From the NCBI RefSeq assembly GCF_019977735.1, contig NZ_AP025018.1, positions 8,064,580 to 8,128,579 of the forward strand: 64,000 nt of DNA, written 5' to 3'. The notes under the pieces were generated by a model. It saw only the letters and a program-made list of their open reading frames with translations. It was not told where the DNA came from and ran no database searches. Position numbers and translations under genes: made by a program. Source of the DNA: Calothrix sp. PCC 7716 (GTDB lineage Bacteria; Cyanobacteriota; Cyanobacteriia; Cyanobacteriales; Nostocaceae). Below, piece after piece: positions 46,870 through 55,426 of this stretch (its first letter is position 1; each line of letters begins with the position of its first letter).

Positions 46870-48408
46870 ATGCAAACTAAAGTCCATACTTTAATAATTA
46901 CCGTTGGAACTCGTCAAGTTGGTTGGCGTTGCAAAGACGGTGCCATTCGTTCTTTTGGCGCCGATGGAAACGGCAGCTACCCTCCTCATGTTGATGAACT
47001 ATACAAAGAACTAGATATCACACGCGGAAGTTATCAAGAAAATTCTAAAAATCATCCTTGGAGCGCGCGAGATATTGGTAAGCGTTATTATGAGCATTGC
47101 GTTGAGTGGTTAGGTAATGATTTTAGTCAAGTTGAGTTGCTACTTGACCAAAAAATTATTGAAACAGGTGTTCAGCAAGGGTTAAAGCATATTATTCTGT
47201 GGGGAACTGACCAACCAGAAACGGTATCTTGGTTTTTTCGGCGCCTGGATACACTATGGTTAGCTAAGTTAATGGAAGGGAAAATTAAGCAACTTTACCC
47301 TGAATTACGTGTTGATACACATTTACCATTAATTGACGCTAGTGATAGTAATGCTATTCGGCAAGAATTGGAATTACTAGTTCTACCCGAAGTTAAAGAT
47401 TATGTTTCCAGCACGAACGAGGAATTTACTTTATGGATACAAAATAAAGGGTGTACTCCTGCCATTGCTTCTAGTGTAGAAATTTGTGCAGCAGCTTTAG
47501 GGCGCCAGTGTCAAGTTTTTAATGCTAATCCTAACGAACCAGAAGATTTTTTCCCGACTTTACAAAAAGGTACTAGAAGTGCTTCACCTTCTGACAGCTT
47601 CAAATTAATTCCAATGGGAGAATATTTTTGGTCATTAGAACGGTTACGAGTTGTTTCAGCTTGGGAACGAGGAGACTTTACAGAAGCACAAATCTGGTTA
47701 AAATCCCATCAAAACCGCTATCCAAGTATATATAAACTTGCAGCTATATTAGCGCTTTACACTCATTGGGAAACAAGTAAATTTATAACTCAAATAGGAG
47801 ACTGGCTAAATTCTAACGATGTAGTAAATCTTACTAGCACCGAGCAAATTAATACTTGGCGTGAAAGACTGCAAAAGCTAAAACAAAATGAGTTATACGA
47901 AGCATGGGAGTCTTGCTTACTCATCGAATTACCATTGCTACGAACAAATTATACAGCGGCTTTTATGCAGTTTTCTCAAACACTCGAACGCTTATTATAT
48001 ATCCAATTTACAGAACAGAACTGGATTAATAGGGGTTTTATCACAATTCCACCAGCTTACTCACATTTAGGCAATGATTATGAACCAGGGTTGGCAGGAC
48101 TAATATTAGGGTGGTGTAACTCCCGTAAATTCAATACTAATCATAAATGGTACAAGTTGTTAGATAGAATCCGAAAAAAACGTAACAATTTAGTCCATAA
48201 ATCTCAACCCGCAACGCTTTGGGATATACGCAAAATCTGGACTGATGATGGTTTATTTTCCATCAAACACTCTGACGACCCAATGGTCATAAGAGATTTA
48301 ATGTTTGATGTTCTTAAAGAAGTTAGCGTAATGGCGCCAGATACACTATTAGTGCGTTCCCTTTACCAATGGGGGCTAAATCAACTTAACTCTAACACCC
48401 GTCCATAG
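46870..48408 (+). CDS. CARF-HEPN ribonuclease (Csm6/Csx1-like)
   Basis: 512 residues. An N-terminal CARF-like Rossmann domain (HTLIITVGTRQVGWRCKDG; IILWGTDQPET; IQNKGCTPAIASSVEIC) for cyclic oligoadenylate sensing, and a C-terminal HEPN domain with R438-N-N-L-V-H443, the R-x4-H active site, preceded by RIRKK. When target RNA activates Cas10, the messenger switches such enzymes to non-specific RNA cleavage. Last gene of the type III-B operon. Both active motifs of the pathway (GGDD and RNNLVH) are intact. The name Csm6 versus Csx1 cannot be settled from the motif alone. Confidence 0.87.
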   Translation: MQTKVHTLIITVGTRQVGWRCKDGAIRSFGADGNGSYPPHVDELYKELDITRGSYQENSKNHPWSARDIGKRYYEHCVEWLGNDFSQVELLLDQKIIETGVQQGLKHIILWGTDQPETVSWFFRRLDTLWLAKLMEGKIKQLYPELRVDTHLPLIDASDSNAIRQELELLVLPEVKDYVSSTNEEFTLWIQNKGCTPAIASSVEICAAALGRQCQVFNANPNEPEDFFPTLQKGTRSASPSDSFKLIPMGEYFWSLERLRVVSAWERGDFTEAQIWLKSHQNRYPSIYKLAAILALYTHWETSKFITQIGDWLNSNDVVNLTSTEQINTWRERLQKLKQNELYEAWESCLLIELPLLRTNYTAAFMQFSQTLERLLYIQFTEQNWINRGFITIPPAYSHLGNDYEPGLAGLILGWCNSRKFNTNHKWYKLLDRIRKKRNNLVHKSQPATLWDIRKIWTDDGLFSIKHSDDPMVIRDLMFDVLKEVSVMAPDTLLVRSLYQWGLNQLNSNTRP

Positions 48409-48424
48409 CAACGTAGAATATGTA

Positions 48425-48460
48425 GTCCCTATTTATTAGGGTAAATAATTGAGTGGAAAG
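48425..48460 (+). repeat. Orphan CRISPR-like repeat after the effector operon
   Basis: 36 bp, 31 of 36 identical to the array repeat (differences at repeat positions 10, 18, 21, 29 and 36), ending GGAAAG like the last array repeat. It sits 16 bp after the ribonuclease stop and 4 bp before the stop of exoD. The CCCTA/TAGGG stem is kept, so it could also act as a terminator. Confidence 0.9.
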
Positions 48461-48464
48461 AAAA

Positions 48465-49070
48465 CTACAGCAGCAATAATAGAAGGGCTGGACTAACGCC
48501 AGTTATCATCGCACTAACTGCAATAATTAGCCCGTCTTTTTCAATTAAGCCAAGACAAATGAGAACGATGACGATTGCGGGCAGCATATTCCCAAACGGA
48601 ATGGGCAGGGCAATGATGAAGCTGAGGAACAACAAAACTACGCCGACACCCCGTTCTGCTTCAGGGCTGGTAAAAAACGGCAAGCGGGGTTGAACAAAGT
48701 ATTCCATCTTTTCGAGAAGAGTGATGGCGCCCTTAATTACCTGCTCACAATGTTCTCGTTTAAGAGGCTGGTCTAGCAACTGGTCAGGCAACCAAGGCTG
48801 CTGAAACCCAAGTACTAACTGACCGGAAACCAGCATTAAGGGTACAGCAACAAGGGCAGAAATACCAGCGATAGGCAGCGGCAGGGCTTCAGGCAAAGCG
48901 CAAATCAGCAGGGTTGGGCCAAACGCTCTATCTCCCATCTCGTTCAGCAGCTCCCGCAAGCGGACTTCATCCCCTTGATGCTGCTCTAAAAATCGTTGCA
49001 GCAGTTCAGAGATTCGCAGGGTATTGTCAGAAGTTTCAGAGTGTTGAACAACTGGTACTAGTGCATTCAT
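48465..49070 (-). CDS. ExoD-family membrane protein
   Basis: 201 residues. ExoD signature: LRELLNEMGDRAFGPTLLICALPEALPLPIAGISALVAVPLML, GFQQPWLP, then LLEKMEYFVQPRLPF and LLFLSFIIALPIPFGNMLPA, with about five hydrophobic segments. In Rhizobium ExoD mutants have altered exopolysaccharide and poor alkaline tolerance; the exact activity is unknown. It converges on the CRISPR effector operon. Richer in G and C, by eye, than its neighbours, which may mean recent transfer; the promoter would lie in 49071-49200. Confidence 0.88.
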   Translation of the reverse strand: MNALVPVVQHSETSDNTLRISELLQRFLEQHQGDEVRLRELLNEMGDRAFGPTLLICALPEALPLPIAGISALVAVPLMLVSGQLVLGFQQPWLPDQLLDQPLKREHCEQVIKGAITLLEKMEYFVQPRLPFFTSPEAERGVGVVLLFLSFIIALPIPFGNMLPAIVIVLICLGLIEKDGLIIAVSAMITGVSPALLLLLL

Positions 49071-49485
49071 TTTATTTAGCCAATATTAAAACTTTGGTCT
49101 TGATTATAACGTTCTCAGATGTAGGGTTATTTCATACCAAAGATTGACTTTAATTGTTTGAAGCTAAACCTAAAACAACATGGGGTGTAAATAATTAACT
49201 AATATTATGTAAATGATTATAAACCTATAGTTGTTATAGAAAAGTTAAACAAATCGTAATGATTTAGTTTACCAATCGGGACTAGACCAAATTAACAGTC
49301 TTGTGGGGTGGGCATCCTTGCCCGCCCATTTTAGATAGAACGGGCAAGGATGCCCGTTCCACAAGTTACACAAGAAAGGTCTAAATATATTACCTCTAGA
49401 CATGTCTAAGGTAAGAGGACGGTTTTAGTTGAAGTTGGGAGAATAAGCATATAAATCAATACTATATGAATTATCAGCTAAAAAT
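49071..49485. other. 415-bp gap between exoD and the response regulator
   Basis: No gene. Contains the upstream region of exoD and the full two-armed palindrome at 49300-49365. Confidence 0.65.
49300..49365. repeat. CTTGTGGGGTGGGCATCCTTGCCC dispersed palindrome
   Basis: Nearly perfect two-armed copy: CTTGTGG...GGGCATCCTTGCCC, 15-bp loop, GGGCAAGGATGCCC...CCACAAG. The best-preserved copy in the window. Confidence 0.9.
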
Positions 49486-49887
49486 ATGTATATAACTGGA
49501 AAAAAACTAGACAATTTGACCCGAAGCGTTTTAGTAGTCGATGATATTTTAGACAACTGCATGATGTTGCAAACGCTTTTAGAAACTGAGGGCTACGAGG
49601 TTAAAATAGCAGAAGATGGTTACGAAGCGTTGGATATTATTGAGTCTTCGCCTCCTGGGTTAATTTTATTGGATATGATGATGCCCGGAATAAATGGGTT
49701 GGAAGTTGCTAAACGCATTCGACGCAATAACAATTTACCTTTTATTCCTATTTTACTGCTGACGGCTTGGGATAATGTATCTGATTATGATGATTTTGAT
49801 AAGAACATAGATGGATATATTAGTAAGCCTATCGATTTTGATAGACTATTTTCTGAGGTTGAAACGCTTACTCAATCTAAAAATTAA
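49486..49887 (+). CDS. Stand-alone response regulator receiver
   Basis: 133 residues, one receiver domain: VLVVDDILDNCMMLQ (acidic pair), LILLDMMMPGINGLE (phospho-acceptor Asp about residue 65), LLTAWD (conserved Thr/Ala switch), YISKPIDFDRLFSEV (conserved Lys). No output domain, so it is a CheY-like relay. It ends 4 bp inside the minus-strand histidine-kinase gene (convergent overlap), suggesting a pair, although the kinase lacks the H-box His and may not phosphorylate it directly. Confidence 0.92.
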   Translation: MYITGKKLDNLTRSVLVVDDILDNCMMLQTLLETEGYEVKIAEDGYEALDIIESSPPGLILLDMMMPGINGLEVAKRIRRNNNLPFIPILLLTAWDNVSDYDDFDKNIDGYISKPIDFDRLFSEVETLTQSKN

Positions 49888-51254
49888 TGTTGCTTTTCTG
49901 GGGTTGCTGTAAGTTGAACGGTAAAGGTGGCGCCTTCTGTTAGTTTACTTTTGACTGAGATACTACCGCCAGATTTTTCTAGGTAATATTGAACCACACT
50001 TAGCCCAAGTCCGGCGCCTCCTGGTTCTTCAATGCTGGGTGGACGATGACTGTAAAAACGGTTGAATATTTTGGGTATTTCACTTTCAGCAATACCCATA
50101 CCTGTATCACGAATTTCTAGATAAACGTATTCTCCAGAAGTACGCGCTTTCACCCAAACTTGTCCTCCTTGGGGTGTGAAGGTAATACTATTTGCAAGTA
50201 GATTAATCATTATTTGTCTGAGTCCACCCACAATGAATGATACTGGTGGTAGGTCAGTTGGTACTGTATATGCCAGCATAATACCTTTTTCGTTAGCTAG
50301 CGGTTGATAAGTGCTAACGACACCAGGAATAATATCCGAAAGACGCACTGTCTCAAAATTAGCAGTTTGCAAGCTTCTTTCTAATTCCACTAATTCTAAA
50401 ACACCACTTATAAGTACCGTTTGACGGTCACATTGGTTATTCAGCATTTGCTGATATCGTTGTCGCTGTAATGTTTTGAGCGAAGGGGAGTTAAACAACG
50501 ACAAAGCTGTTTTCATGTGCGTTACAGGTGTCCGCAACTCTTGACAAACTTGAATTAAATAATCGTCTTTTTGCTGTAGCGTAGTATACAAATTTTCATT
50601 TCGTTGCTTTAATGTCTCAAGCCGCTTTTTACTACGAGTGATGCCTATTTCTTCCTGGCGCCGCATTTGCTTTACTATTAAATTACTCAGTAATGCTGAT
50701 TCTGTATTGTTTATAGAGTTATCAGCTTCAGCTTTCAATGGTAAAGATGCTGTTACTTGCTGTATAATGCCATGTTCATAAGAAGTAATAGCAACTAAAA
50801 GGGGTTTTGACTTATTGGCGCCAGTTCTTTTGATGCGACTTCTAGAAGGACGTAACGCTACAACTAAGCTGCAAAATTTGGGAGACTCAACAATCCAAAA
50901 ATACTCACGCTGCAACTGATTCGAGTTTACATATATAGGTGAATGCGACGAAGACTGAGAAAGGGTATTTTTAGATGTCGTTTCAATCTCCTTATTACCA
51001 GTTAAATGATATGTGTAAATAGTTGCTCCTGATAATGCGCGCTTTTCATAGCGTTGAAGCTCGGAGTGCCAAATATTGCCTTTTGGTAGCTTTACCCATA
51101 AAGTCGCTGGTATTTGTTGTTCAATTAACAAATCAATTTGCGCGCGCAAGGTAGCAAGCAGCGCAGAAGGGGTAACGGCAAAAGTATTGGGAGCATTTTC
51201 GGCGCCTGCTGCCAATTTATATATAGAAAAGTCTTGAGTCAGAGATACGTTCAT
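49884..51254 (-). CDS. DICT-type sensor histidine kinase with Gln in the H-box
   Basis: 456 residues. The N-terminal DICT sensor domain (about 5-130; FSIYKLAAGAEN, LIEQQIPATLWVKLP) is followed by a helical linker and a kinase core. The H-box reads QVCQELRTPVTHMKTAL with Gln at residue 238 where the phospho-His normally sits (HELRTP). The N-box (NLLANSITFT), G1 (DTGMGIA) and G2 (GAGLGLSVV) boxes are intact, so ATP binding is likely. Either it works without autophosphorylation, phosphorylates another protein, or this subfamily uses another residue. Convergent with the receiver gene at 49486. Confidence 0.85.
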   Translation of the reverse strand: MNVSLTQDFSIYKLAAGAENAPNTFAVTPSALLATLRAQIDLLIEQQIPATLWVKLPKGNIWHSELQRYEKRALSGATIYTYHLTGNKEIETTSKNTLSQSSSHSPIYVNSNQLQREYFWIVESPKFCSLVVALRPSRSRIKRTGANKSKPLLVAITSYEHGIIQQVTASLPLKAEADNSINNTESALLSNLIVKQMRRQEEIGITRSKKRLETLKQRNENLYTTLQQKDDYLIQVCQELRTPVTHMKTALSLFNSPSLKTLQRQRYQQMLNNQCDRQTVLISGVLELVELERSLQTANFETVRLSDIIPGVVSTYQPLANEKGIMLAYTVPTDLPPVSFIVGGLRQIMINLLANSITFTPQGGQVWVKARTSGEYVYLEIRDTGMGIAESEIPKIFNRFYSHRPPSIEEPGGAGLGLSVVQYYLEKSGGSISVKSKLTEGATFTVQLTATPEKQH

Positions 51255-51453
51255 GGGTAAAGCAAAACCAAGCTATTAAGAAGTCAGTATAAAGCAATAA
51301 ATAATACTGCCTTACATTGTCACCTGGATGTGTCCATTTGTAACAAAATAATTTTTTAAGAACTGGGAATAGGGTACACACAAGTTATAAAAAATTAATT
51401 TGAGGTAAATTGTACTATAATAAAATGCATCAAACCAGACTTTAACCGCCAAA

Positions 51454-51630
51454 ATGCCTACGTCTGCTCAGTTACAGGGTTTATTCAGGATTGGTTACTA
51501 TTTAACCTTCCTTACATTGCAGCCTATCTACTTAATGTGTATTGACAAGCGAACTGGAAATCTATTTATTTTGGCAGGACACGAAGAAGATATCCAAGTT
51601 GAGATTACCCCGGATGGAGAGGTGTTCTAA
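51454..51630 (+). CDS. DUF6888-type small protein
   Basis: 58 residues: MPTSAQLQGLFRIGYYLTFL, then QPIYLMCIDKRTGNLFILAG and an acidic strand EEDIQVEITPDGEVF. This fits the DUF6888 family of cyanobacterial small proteins. The stop TAA overlaps the next ATG (TAATG), so the two are translationally coupled. The pairing of a short beta-rich partner with a helical DUF6887 partner looks like a toxin-antitoxin layout, but that role is not established. ATG 51454 has no strong upstream ribosome site. Confidence 0.75.
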   Translation: MPTSAQLQGLFRIGYYLTFLTLQPIYLMCIDKRTGNLFILAGHEEDIQVEITPDGEVF

Positions 51631-51839
51631 TGACAGAAATTGATTACGCAGCGATGTCAGACCAAGAATTAAAGCGGTATTTCCTTGAAAATCGTCAGGA
51701 TGAAACTGCATTTCAAGCATTTTTGGAAAGACGTAGAAAATCCTCAAAAATAATAGCCAAGGTTGGAGAGCCTGATTTTGATGAAAAGATAGAGGCAGCC
51801 ATACGTCAAAAGCTAGAACAAAAACATGGCAACAGATGA
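51630..51839 (+). CDS. DUF6887-type small protein
   Basis: 69 residues: MTEIDYAAMSDQELKRYFLE, then FQAFLERRRKSSK and an acidic/basic tail (EPDFDEKIEAAIRQKLEQK). Same family as the protein at 29484 (shared SDQELKRYFLENRQDETAF pattern versus SLLELQMYVLEHPDDMEAI). Coupled to the upstream DUF6888 gene by TAATG overlap. Followed directly by a GGATGTAACGGATG palindrome that would fold as a terminator. No known function. Confidence 0.75.
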   Translation: MTEIDYAAMSDQELKRYFLENRQDETAFQAFLERRRKSSKIIAKVGEPDFDEKIEAAIRQKLEQKHGNR

Positions 51840-51841
51840 GA

Positions 51842-51898
51842 GCGGATGTAACGGATGGTCTGATTACTTATCCGTTACATCCGTTACATCCGTTGCCT
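51842..51898. repeat. GCGGATGTAACGGATG inverted repeat
   Basis: GCGGATGTAACGGATGG against CCGTTACATCCGTTACATCC, 12-bp loop, between two convergent genes; related to the repeat at 16646. Probably ends both transcripts. Confidence 0.85.
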
Positions 51899-53399
51899 AT
51901 CTACCTTTCGCTCTTTCAGCTAAAGCTTCGCGTGCGTGTTCTCGGTCATCAAAGTGAATTTTCTCAGTTCCAAGAATCTGATAATCTTCGTGTCCTTTAC
52001 CTGCTAGCAATATTCCATCACCTGGTTGTGCTTGTAAAATTGCTGTGCGGATAGCTGTTGCACGGTCGCTTAATACAAGTGGTTTAACTGTTTCAGGAAT
52101 ACCTGCCAAAATATCTTGTAAGATTTTTTCGGGGTCTTCTGTACGTGGGTTGTCTGAGGTGACAACTGCTATGTCAGCAAGTTCTGCGGCTATTTTACCC
52201 ATTTTGGGACGTTTGGTTCTGTCTCTATCTCCACCGCAGCCAAATACGCAAATCATTTTGCCTGGTATAAATGGACGCGATGCTTTTAATAGGTTTTCTA
52301 AGCTGTCGGGAGTATGGGCATAATCTACTATGACGCTGATATCTTGCACTGTTTCTACTTGTACTCGTTCCATTCTTCCAGGTACACCAGGGAAGTCAGC
52401 AATGGCGCCTGCAATAACTTGAATATCAATACCGAGGTGTAAAACTGCTCCTACGGCTGACAGTAAATTTTCGAGGTTATATTGACCAACAAGCGGTGAA
52501 CGAAATGATACATCACCCATTGGCGTGTGCATTATACCACTGACACCATTTGGCTCGTAACTTAAATCACTCATCCATAAATCGGCGCCTGAGTTATCAA
52601 CGCTGTAACTCCAAGTTTTGTCTTTACCTAAAGCGTCAACTAAGCGTTTTCCATAAGCGTCATCTATATTAATAATGGCTCTACCACCAAGATATTCTGG
52701 AGTAAACAACAAGGCTTTTGCGGAAAAATAATCTTCCATGTCCTTGTGGTAGTCTAAATGATCTTGGGTTAAGTTACTAAATACGGCAACTTCAAACTGA
52801 CATCCCGAAACTCTTCCTTGAGCTAAAGCATGGGAACTTACTTCCATTACTCCATATTCATTTCCCGCATTTACTGCTGCTGCAAGTTGTTTTTGGAGTT
52901 CAACGGCAAAGGGTGTGGTGTGTACGGCAGTTTCATTAAACCCTTTCCAGCGAGTGTAAAGAGTTCCCATTAAAGCTACTGAAGAATCTGCACGTTCTAA
53001 AAAATATTCGATTAAATGGCTAGTTGTGGTTTTACCGTTAGTACCTGTTACTCCTACAAGCTTCATCGCGTGTCCAGGATAGCCATAAAAAGCTGCGGCT
53101 AATTTTGCACAAACTTTGGTCATGTCAGAAGCGACTATCACACAAGCACTTTCTTGCCCTGAAGCAGGTACTTTTTCGGCTGCTTGCTCAGATATTACCG
53201 CAGCAATTGCTCCGGCGCCGATTGCACTTTCCCAAAATTCACCACCATCAACGCGGGTACCTGGCATACCTATAAATACATCACCCTCACTCGTAGCATG
53301 GGAGTTGGTTGTTAAACCGTGTATCTCCATATCCATTGCTGGATGCTCGGTCAATTGCACTATATCTTTTACAGATGCTAATAGTTCACGTAGTTTCAT
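51897..53399 (-). CDS. murE: UDP-MurNAc-tripeptide synthetase MurE
   Basis: 500 residues. Mur ligase motifs: GVTGTNGKTTTSHLIEYFL (ATP P-loop, about 115-133), GVMEVSSHALAQGRV, FSNLTQDHLDYHKDMEDYF, FGCGGDRDRTKRPKMG, and DNPRTEDP, the DNPR motif that marks meso-diaminopimelate as the added amino acid. It adds DAP to UDP-MurNAc-L-Ala-D-Glu in the cytoplasm. Isolated from other mur genes, as is usual in cyanobacteria. Its 3' end touches the repeat at 51842. Confidence 0.97.
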   Translation of the reverse strand: MKLRELLASVKDIVQLTEHPAMDMEIHGLTTNSHATSEGDVFIGMPGTRVDGGEFWESAIGAGAIAAVISEQAAEKVPASGQESACVIVASDMTKVCAKLAAAFYGYPGHAMKLVGVTGTNGKTTTSHLIEYFLERADSSVALMGTLYTRWKGFNETAVHTTPFAVELQKQLAAAVNAGNEYGVMEVSSHALAQGRVSGCQFEVAVFSNLTQDHLDYHKDMEDYFSAKALLFTPEYLGGRAIINIDDAYGKRLVDALGKDKTWSYSVDNSGADLWMSDLSYEPNGVSGIMHTPMGDVSFRSPLVGQYNLENLLSAVGAVLHLGIDIQVIAGAIADFPGVPGRMERVQVETVQDISVIVDYAHTPDSLENLLKASRPFIPGKMICVFGCGGDRDRTKRPKMGKIAAELADIAVVTSDNPRTEDPEKILQDILAGIPETVKPLVLSDRATAIRTAILQAQPGDGILLAGKGHEDYQILGTEKIHFDDREHAREALAERAKGR

Positions 53400-53493
53400 A
53401 TAACAGTTCCATTCTAACTCCGCTTATTTTGCACCATTTTTCTTTTTATACAAATACCTATAGATACTTTTTTTTAGAAACCGGGTTTCTTTG

Positions 53494-53787
53494 TTACAAG
53501 TACTTTTGCAGCATTTGCGCTAGTTGTTTGACGGTAGCGCGCGGAGATGGGCGAGATATCATTCGCTCTATAGCATTGCCATTATTTTCTGTATCTTGCG
53601 CGACAAAAAGCACAGGAACTTCGTATTGATATGCTTGATACCAATCATCGCGCGTTGTAATGTCACGAAGTTCGATTTGTAGGTTGATATCCAAATTTAA
53701 ATCTGGTGTTGTGGCTATTTGTTCGAGTTTTTCTTGTAACCCTTCACAAAGATGGCAACCAGGTTTGCTGTATAAGATTAGTTTCAT
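53494..53787 (-). CDS. Glutaredoxin-like (DUF836) protein
   Basis: 97 residues from ATG 53787: MKLILYSKPGCHLCEGLQEKL, with CHLC as the redox site, then YQAYQYEVPVLFVA, the cis-Pro loop. The frame is open 48 codons further, but the conserved fold begins here. Family members are small thioredoxin-fold proteins of unknown partner. It shares a divergent 47-bp upstream region with cbiX. Confidence 0.85.
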   Translation of the reverse strand: MKLILYSKPGCHLCEGLQEKLEQIATTPDLNLDINLQIELRDITTRDDWYQAYQYEVPVLFVAQDTENNGNAIERMISRPSPRATVKQLAQMLQKYL

Positions 53788-53834
53788 AATGTTGCGATAG
53801 TATAAGTTATAATTAACTTTTGTAACTCTACTTA

Positions 53835-54638
53835 ATGATAATGCTATCTGCGTACCTGCTCGTTTCTCACGGAAGTCATGACCCACGTCCAGAAATTGCA
53901 ATGTCGCATCTTGCTTTCTCTGTACAGTCACGTTTCCAGAAAATCAAAAATCAACAAGACAAGATTAGTTACAGTAAGTACGCTGGTGGTGTTGCGGCGC
54001 CTCCTCAATGTGAGACTAAATATGAGACAGTGGGTACAGCTTATTTAGAGTTACAACCTCAACCACTGCATTTGCAAATAGTAGAGTTTGCCCAAAATAT
54101 TCTGTCACGCTCAACCGAACAATCACTGCACCTCAAAATTTTACCTTTGTTCCTTCTTGCGGGAGTCCATGTTATGGAGGATATTCCTACAGAAGTTGAA
54201 GCTGCACAAAGAATTTTAGGTGATAATGTCGTAATTGATTTACAACCTTATATAGGTTGTCATGGTGGTTTGGTTGACTTGGTTCGCTTACAAAAGAATA
54301 GTATTCGCGCGCAAAAGTATATATTATTAGCACATGGCAGTCGTCGGACGGGTTTTGAACATCATACCGAAATGCTAGCGGCAAATTTAGGTTTAACTAC
54401 AGCATATTGGGCAGTACAGCCAAAGTTAGAGCTACGAGTAAAAGAATTTGCTTCTTCTGGTTATAGAGAAATTGCAGTTATCCCATACTTTTTATTCGCG
54501 GGTGGCATAACTGACGCTATCGAAACAATGATAGAAAAGCTAGAATTACAATTTCCTGGGGTGAGTTTAAAATTAGCGCAGCCACTAGGAGTCAACGAAG
54601 AATTTGCTGATTTAATTTGGGATTATTTGCATAAATGA
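53835..54638 (+). CDS. Sirohydrochlorin chelatase (CbiX/SirB-type)
   Basis: 267 residues, two related halves. The first has YLLVSHGSHDPRPEIAM (metal-ligand His), LPLFLLAGVHVMEDIP; the second has YILLAHGSRRTGFEHHTEM and VIPYFLFAGGITDAIETM. Class II chelatase that inserts iron (siroheme) or cobalt (B12) into sirohydrochlorin. The stop overlaps the start of cobA by 4 bp, so product of one is precursor chemistry of the other. About 35 residues (QQDKISYSKYAGGVAAPPQC) in the first half are variable. Confidence 0.92.
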   Translation: MIMLSAYLLVSHGSHDPRPEIAMSHLAFSVQSRFQKIKNQQDKISYSKYAGGVAAPPQCETKYETVGTAYLELQPQPLHLQIVEFAQNILSRSTEQSLHLKILPLFLLAGVHVMEDIPTEVEAAQRILGDNVVIDLQPYIGCHGGLVDLVRLQKNSIRAQKYILLAHGSRRTGFEHHTEMLAANLGLTTAYWAVQPKLELRVKEFASSGYREIAVIPYFLFAGGITDAIETMIEKLELQFPGVSLKLAQPLGVNEEFADLIWDYLHK

Positions 54639-55426
54639 ATTGCACCGAGATTAAAAAGAACGAATTTGTAGGAAAAGTATATCTTGTTGGTGCGGGTCCC
54701 GGTGACCCTGGATTATTTACGCTCAAAGGGAAAACGTTGCTTGAATGCGCGGATGTGGTAATTTATGATGCCTTGGTGAGTCCGGAAATTCTCGCAATGA
54801 TTAACCCACAAGCAGAGAAAATTGATGCAGGAAAGCGCAAAGGTAGACATTCGCTGTTACAAGAAGAAACTACGCAGTTAATGATTGAGAAAGCGCAGTC
54901 CAATGCTATTGTTGTGCGGTTAAAAGGTGGCGACCCGTTTATTTTTGGACGTGGTGGCGAGGAAATGGAAGAGTTGATAAATGCGGGAGTGTCCGTAGAA
55001 GTTGTGCCCGGTATTACATCAGGCATAGCGGCGCCTGCTTACGCGGGTATTCCTTTGACTCACAGATTATATAGTTCATCAGTAACGTTTGTCACAGGTC
55101 ACGAAGCCGCAGGTAAATATCGTCCTGCTGTAAATTGGCAAGCGATAGCCCACGGTTCTGAGACAATAGTGATTTACATGGGCATTCACAATTTAACTTA
55201 TATAGTTGACGAATTAGTAGGGGCAGGTTTGAGTAAAGAAACACCTATCGGTTTAGTTCGTTGGGGAACACGTTCTAATCAAGAAGAGTTAATAGGTGTA
55301 CTCGAAACTATTGTTGAGCAAGTTGAAAAAAGTAAGTTCGAGGCGCCTGCTATTGTGGTAATTGGGGCAGTAGTTCAACTACATTCTGTTTTAACTCCTG
55401 CTGTTGGTATTAATGCGACGACGTGA
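54635..55426 (+). CDS. cobA: Uroporphyrinogen-III C-methyltransferase
   Basis: 263 residues. Motifs: VYLVGAGPGDPGLFTLKG, YDALVSPEI, RLKGGDPFIFGRGGEEMEEL, VVPGITSGIAAPAYAGIPLTHR, and VIYMGIHNL. It methylates uroporphyrinogen III twice with SAM to give precorrin-2, entry to siroheme and cobalamin. Single-function CobA type, not fused to CysG. Co-transcribed and translationally coupled to the chelatase. The 3' end overlaps the opposite-strand gene by 52 bp. Confidence 0.96.
   Translation: MNCTEIKKNEFVGKVYLVGAGPGDPGLFTLKGKTLLECADVVIYDALVSPEILAMINPQAEKIDAGKRKGRHSLLQEETTQLMIEKAQSNAIVVRLKGGDPFIFGRGGEEMEELINAGVSVEVVPGITSGIAAPAYAGIPLTHRLYSSSVTFVTGHEAAGKYRPAVNWQAIAHGSETIVIYMGIHNLTYIVDELVGAGLSKETPIGLVRWGTRSNQEELIGVLETIVEQVEKSKFEAPAIVVIGAVVQLHSVLTPAVGINATT

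Noticed and set aside
53788-53931. 48-codon extension of the glutaredoxin-like gene
   Set aside because: It overlaps the cbiX start on the other strand and precedes the conserved fold; ATG 53787 fits.
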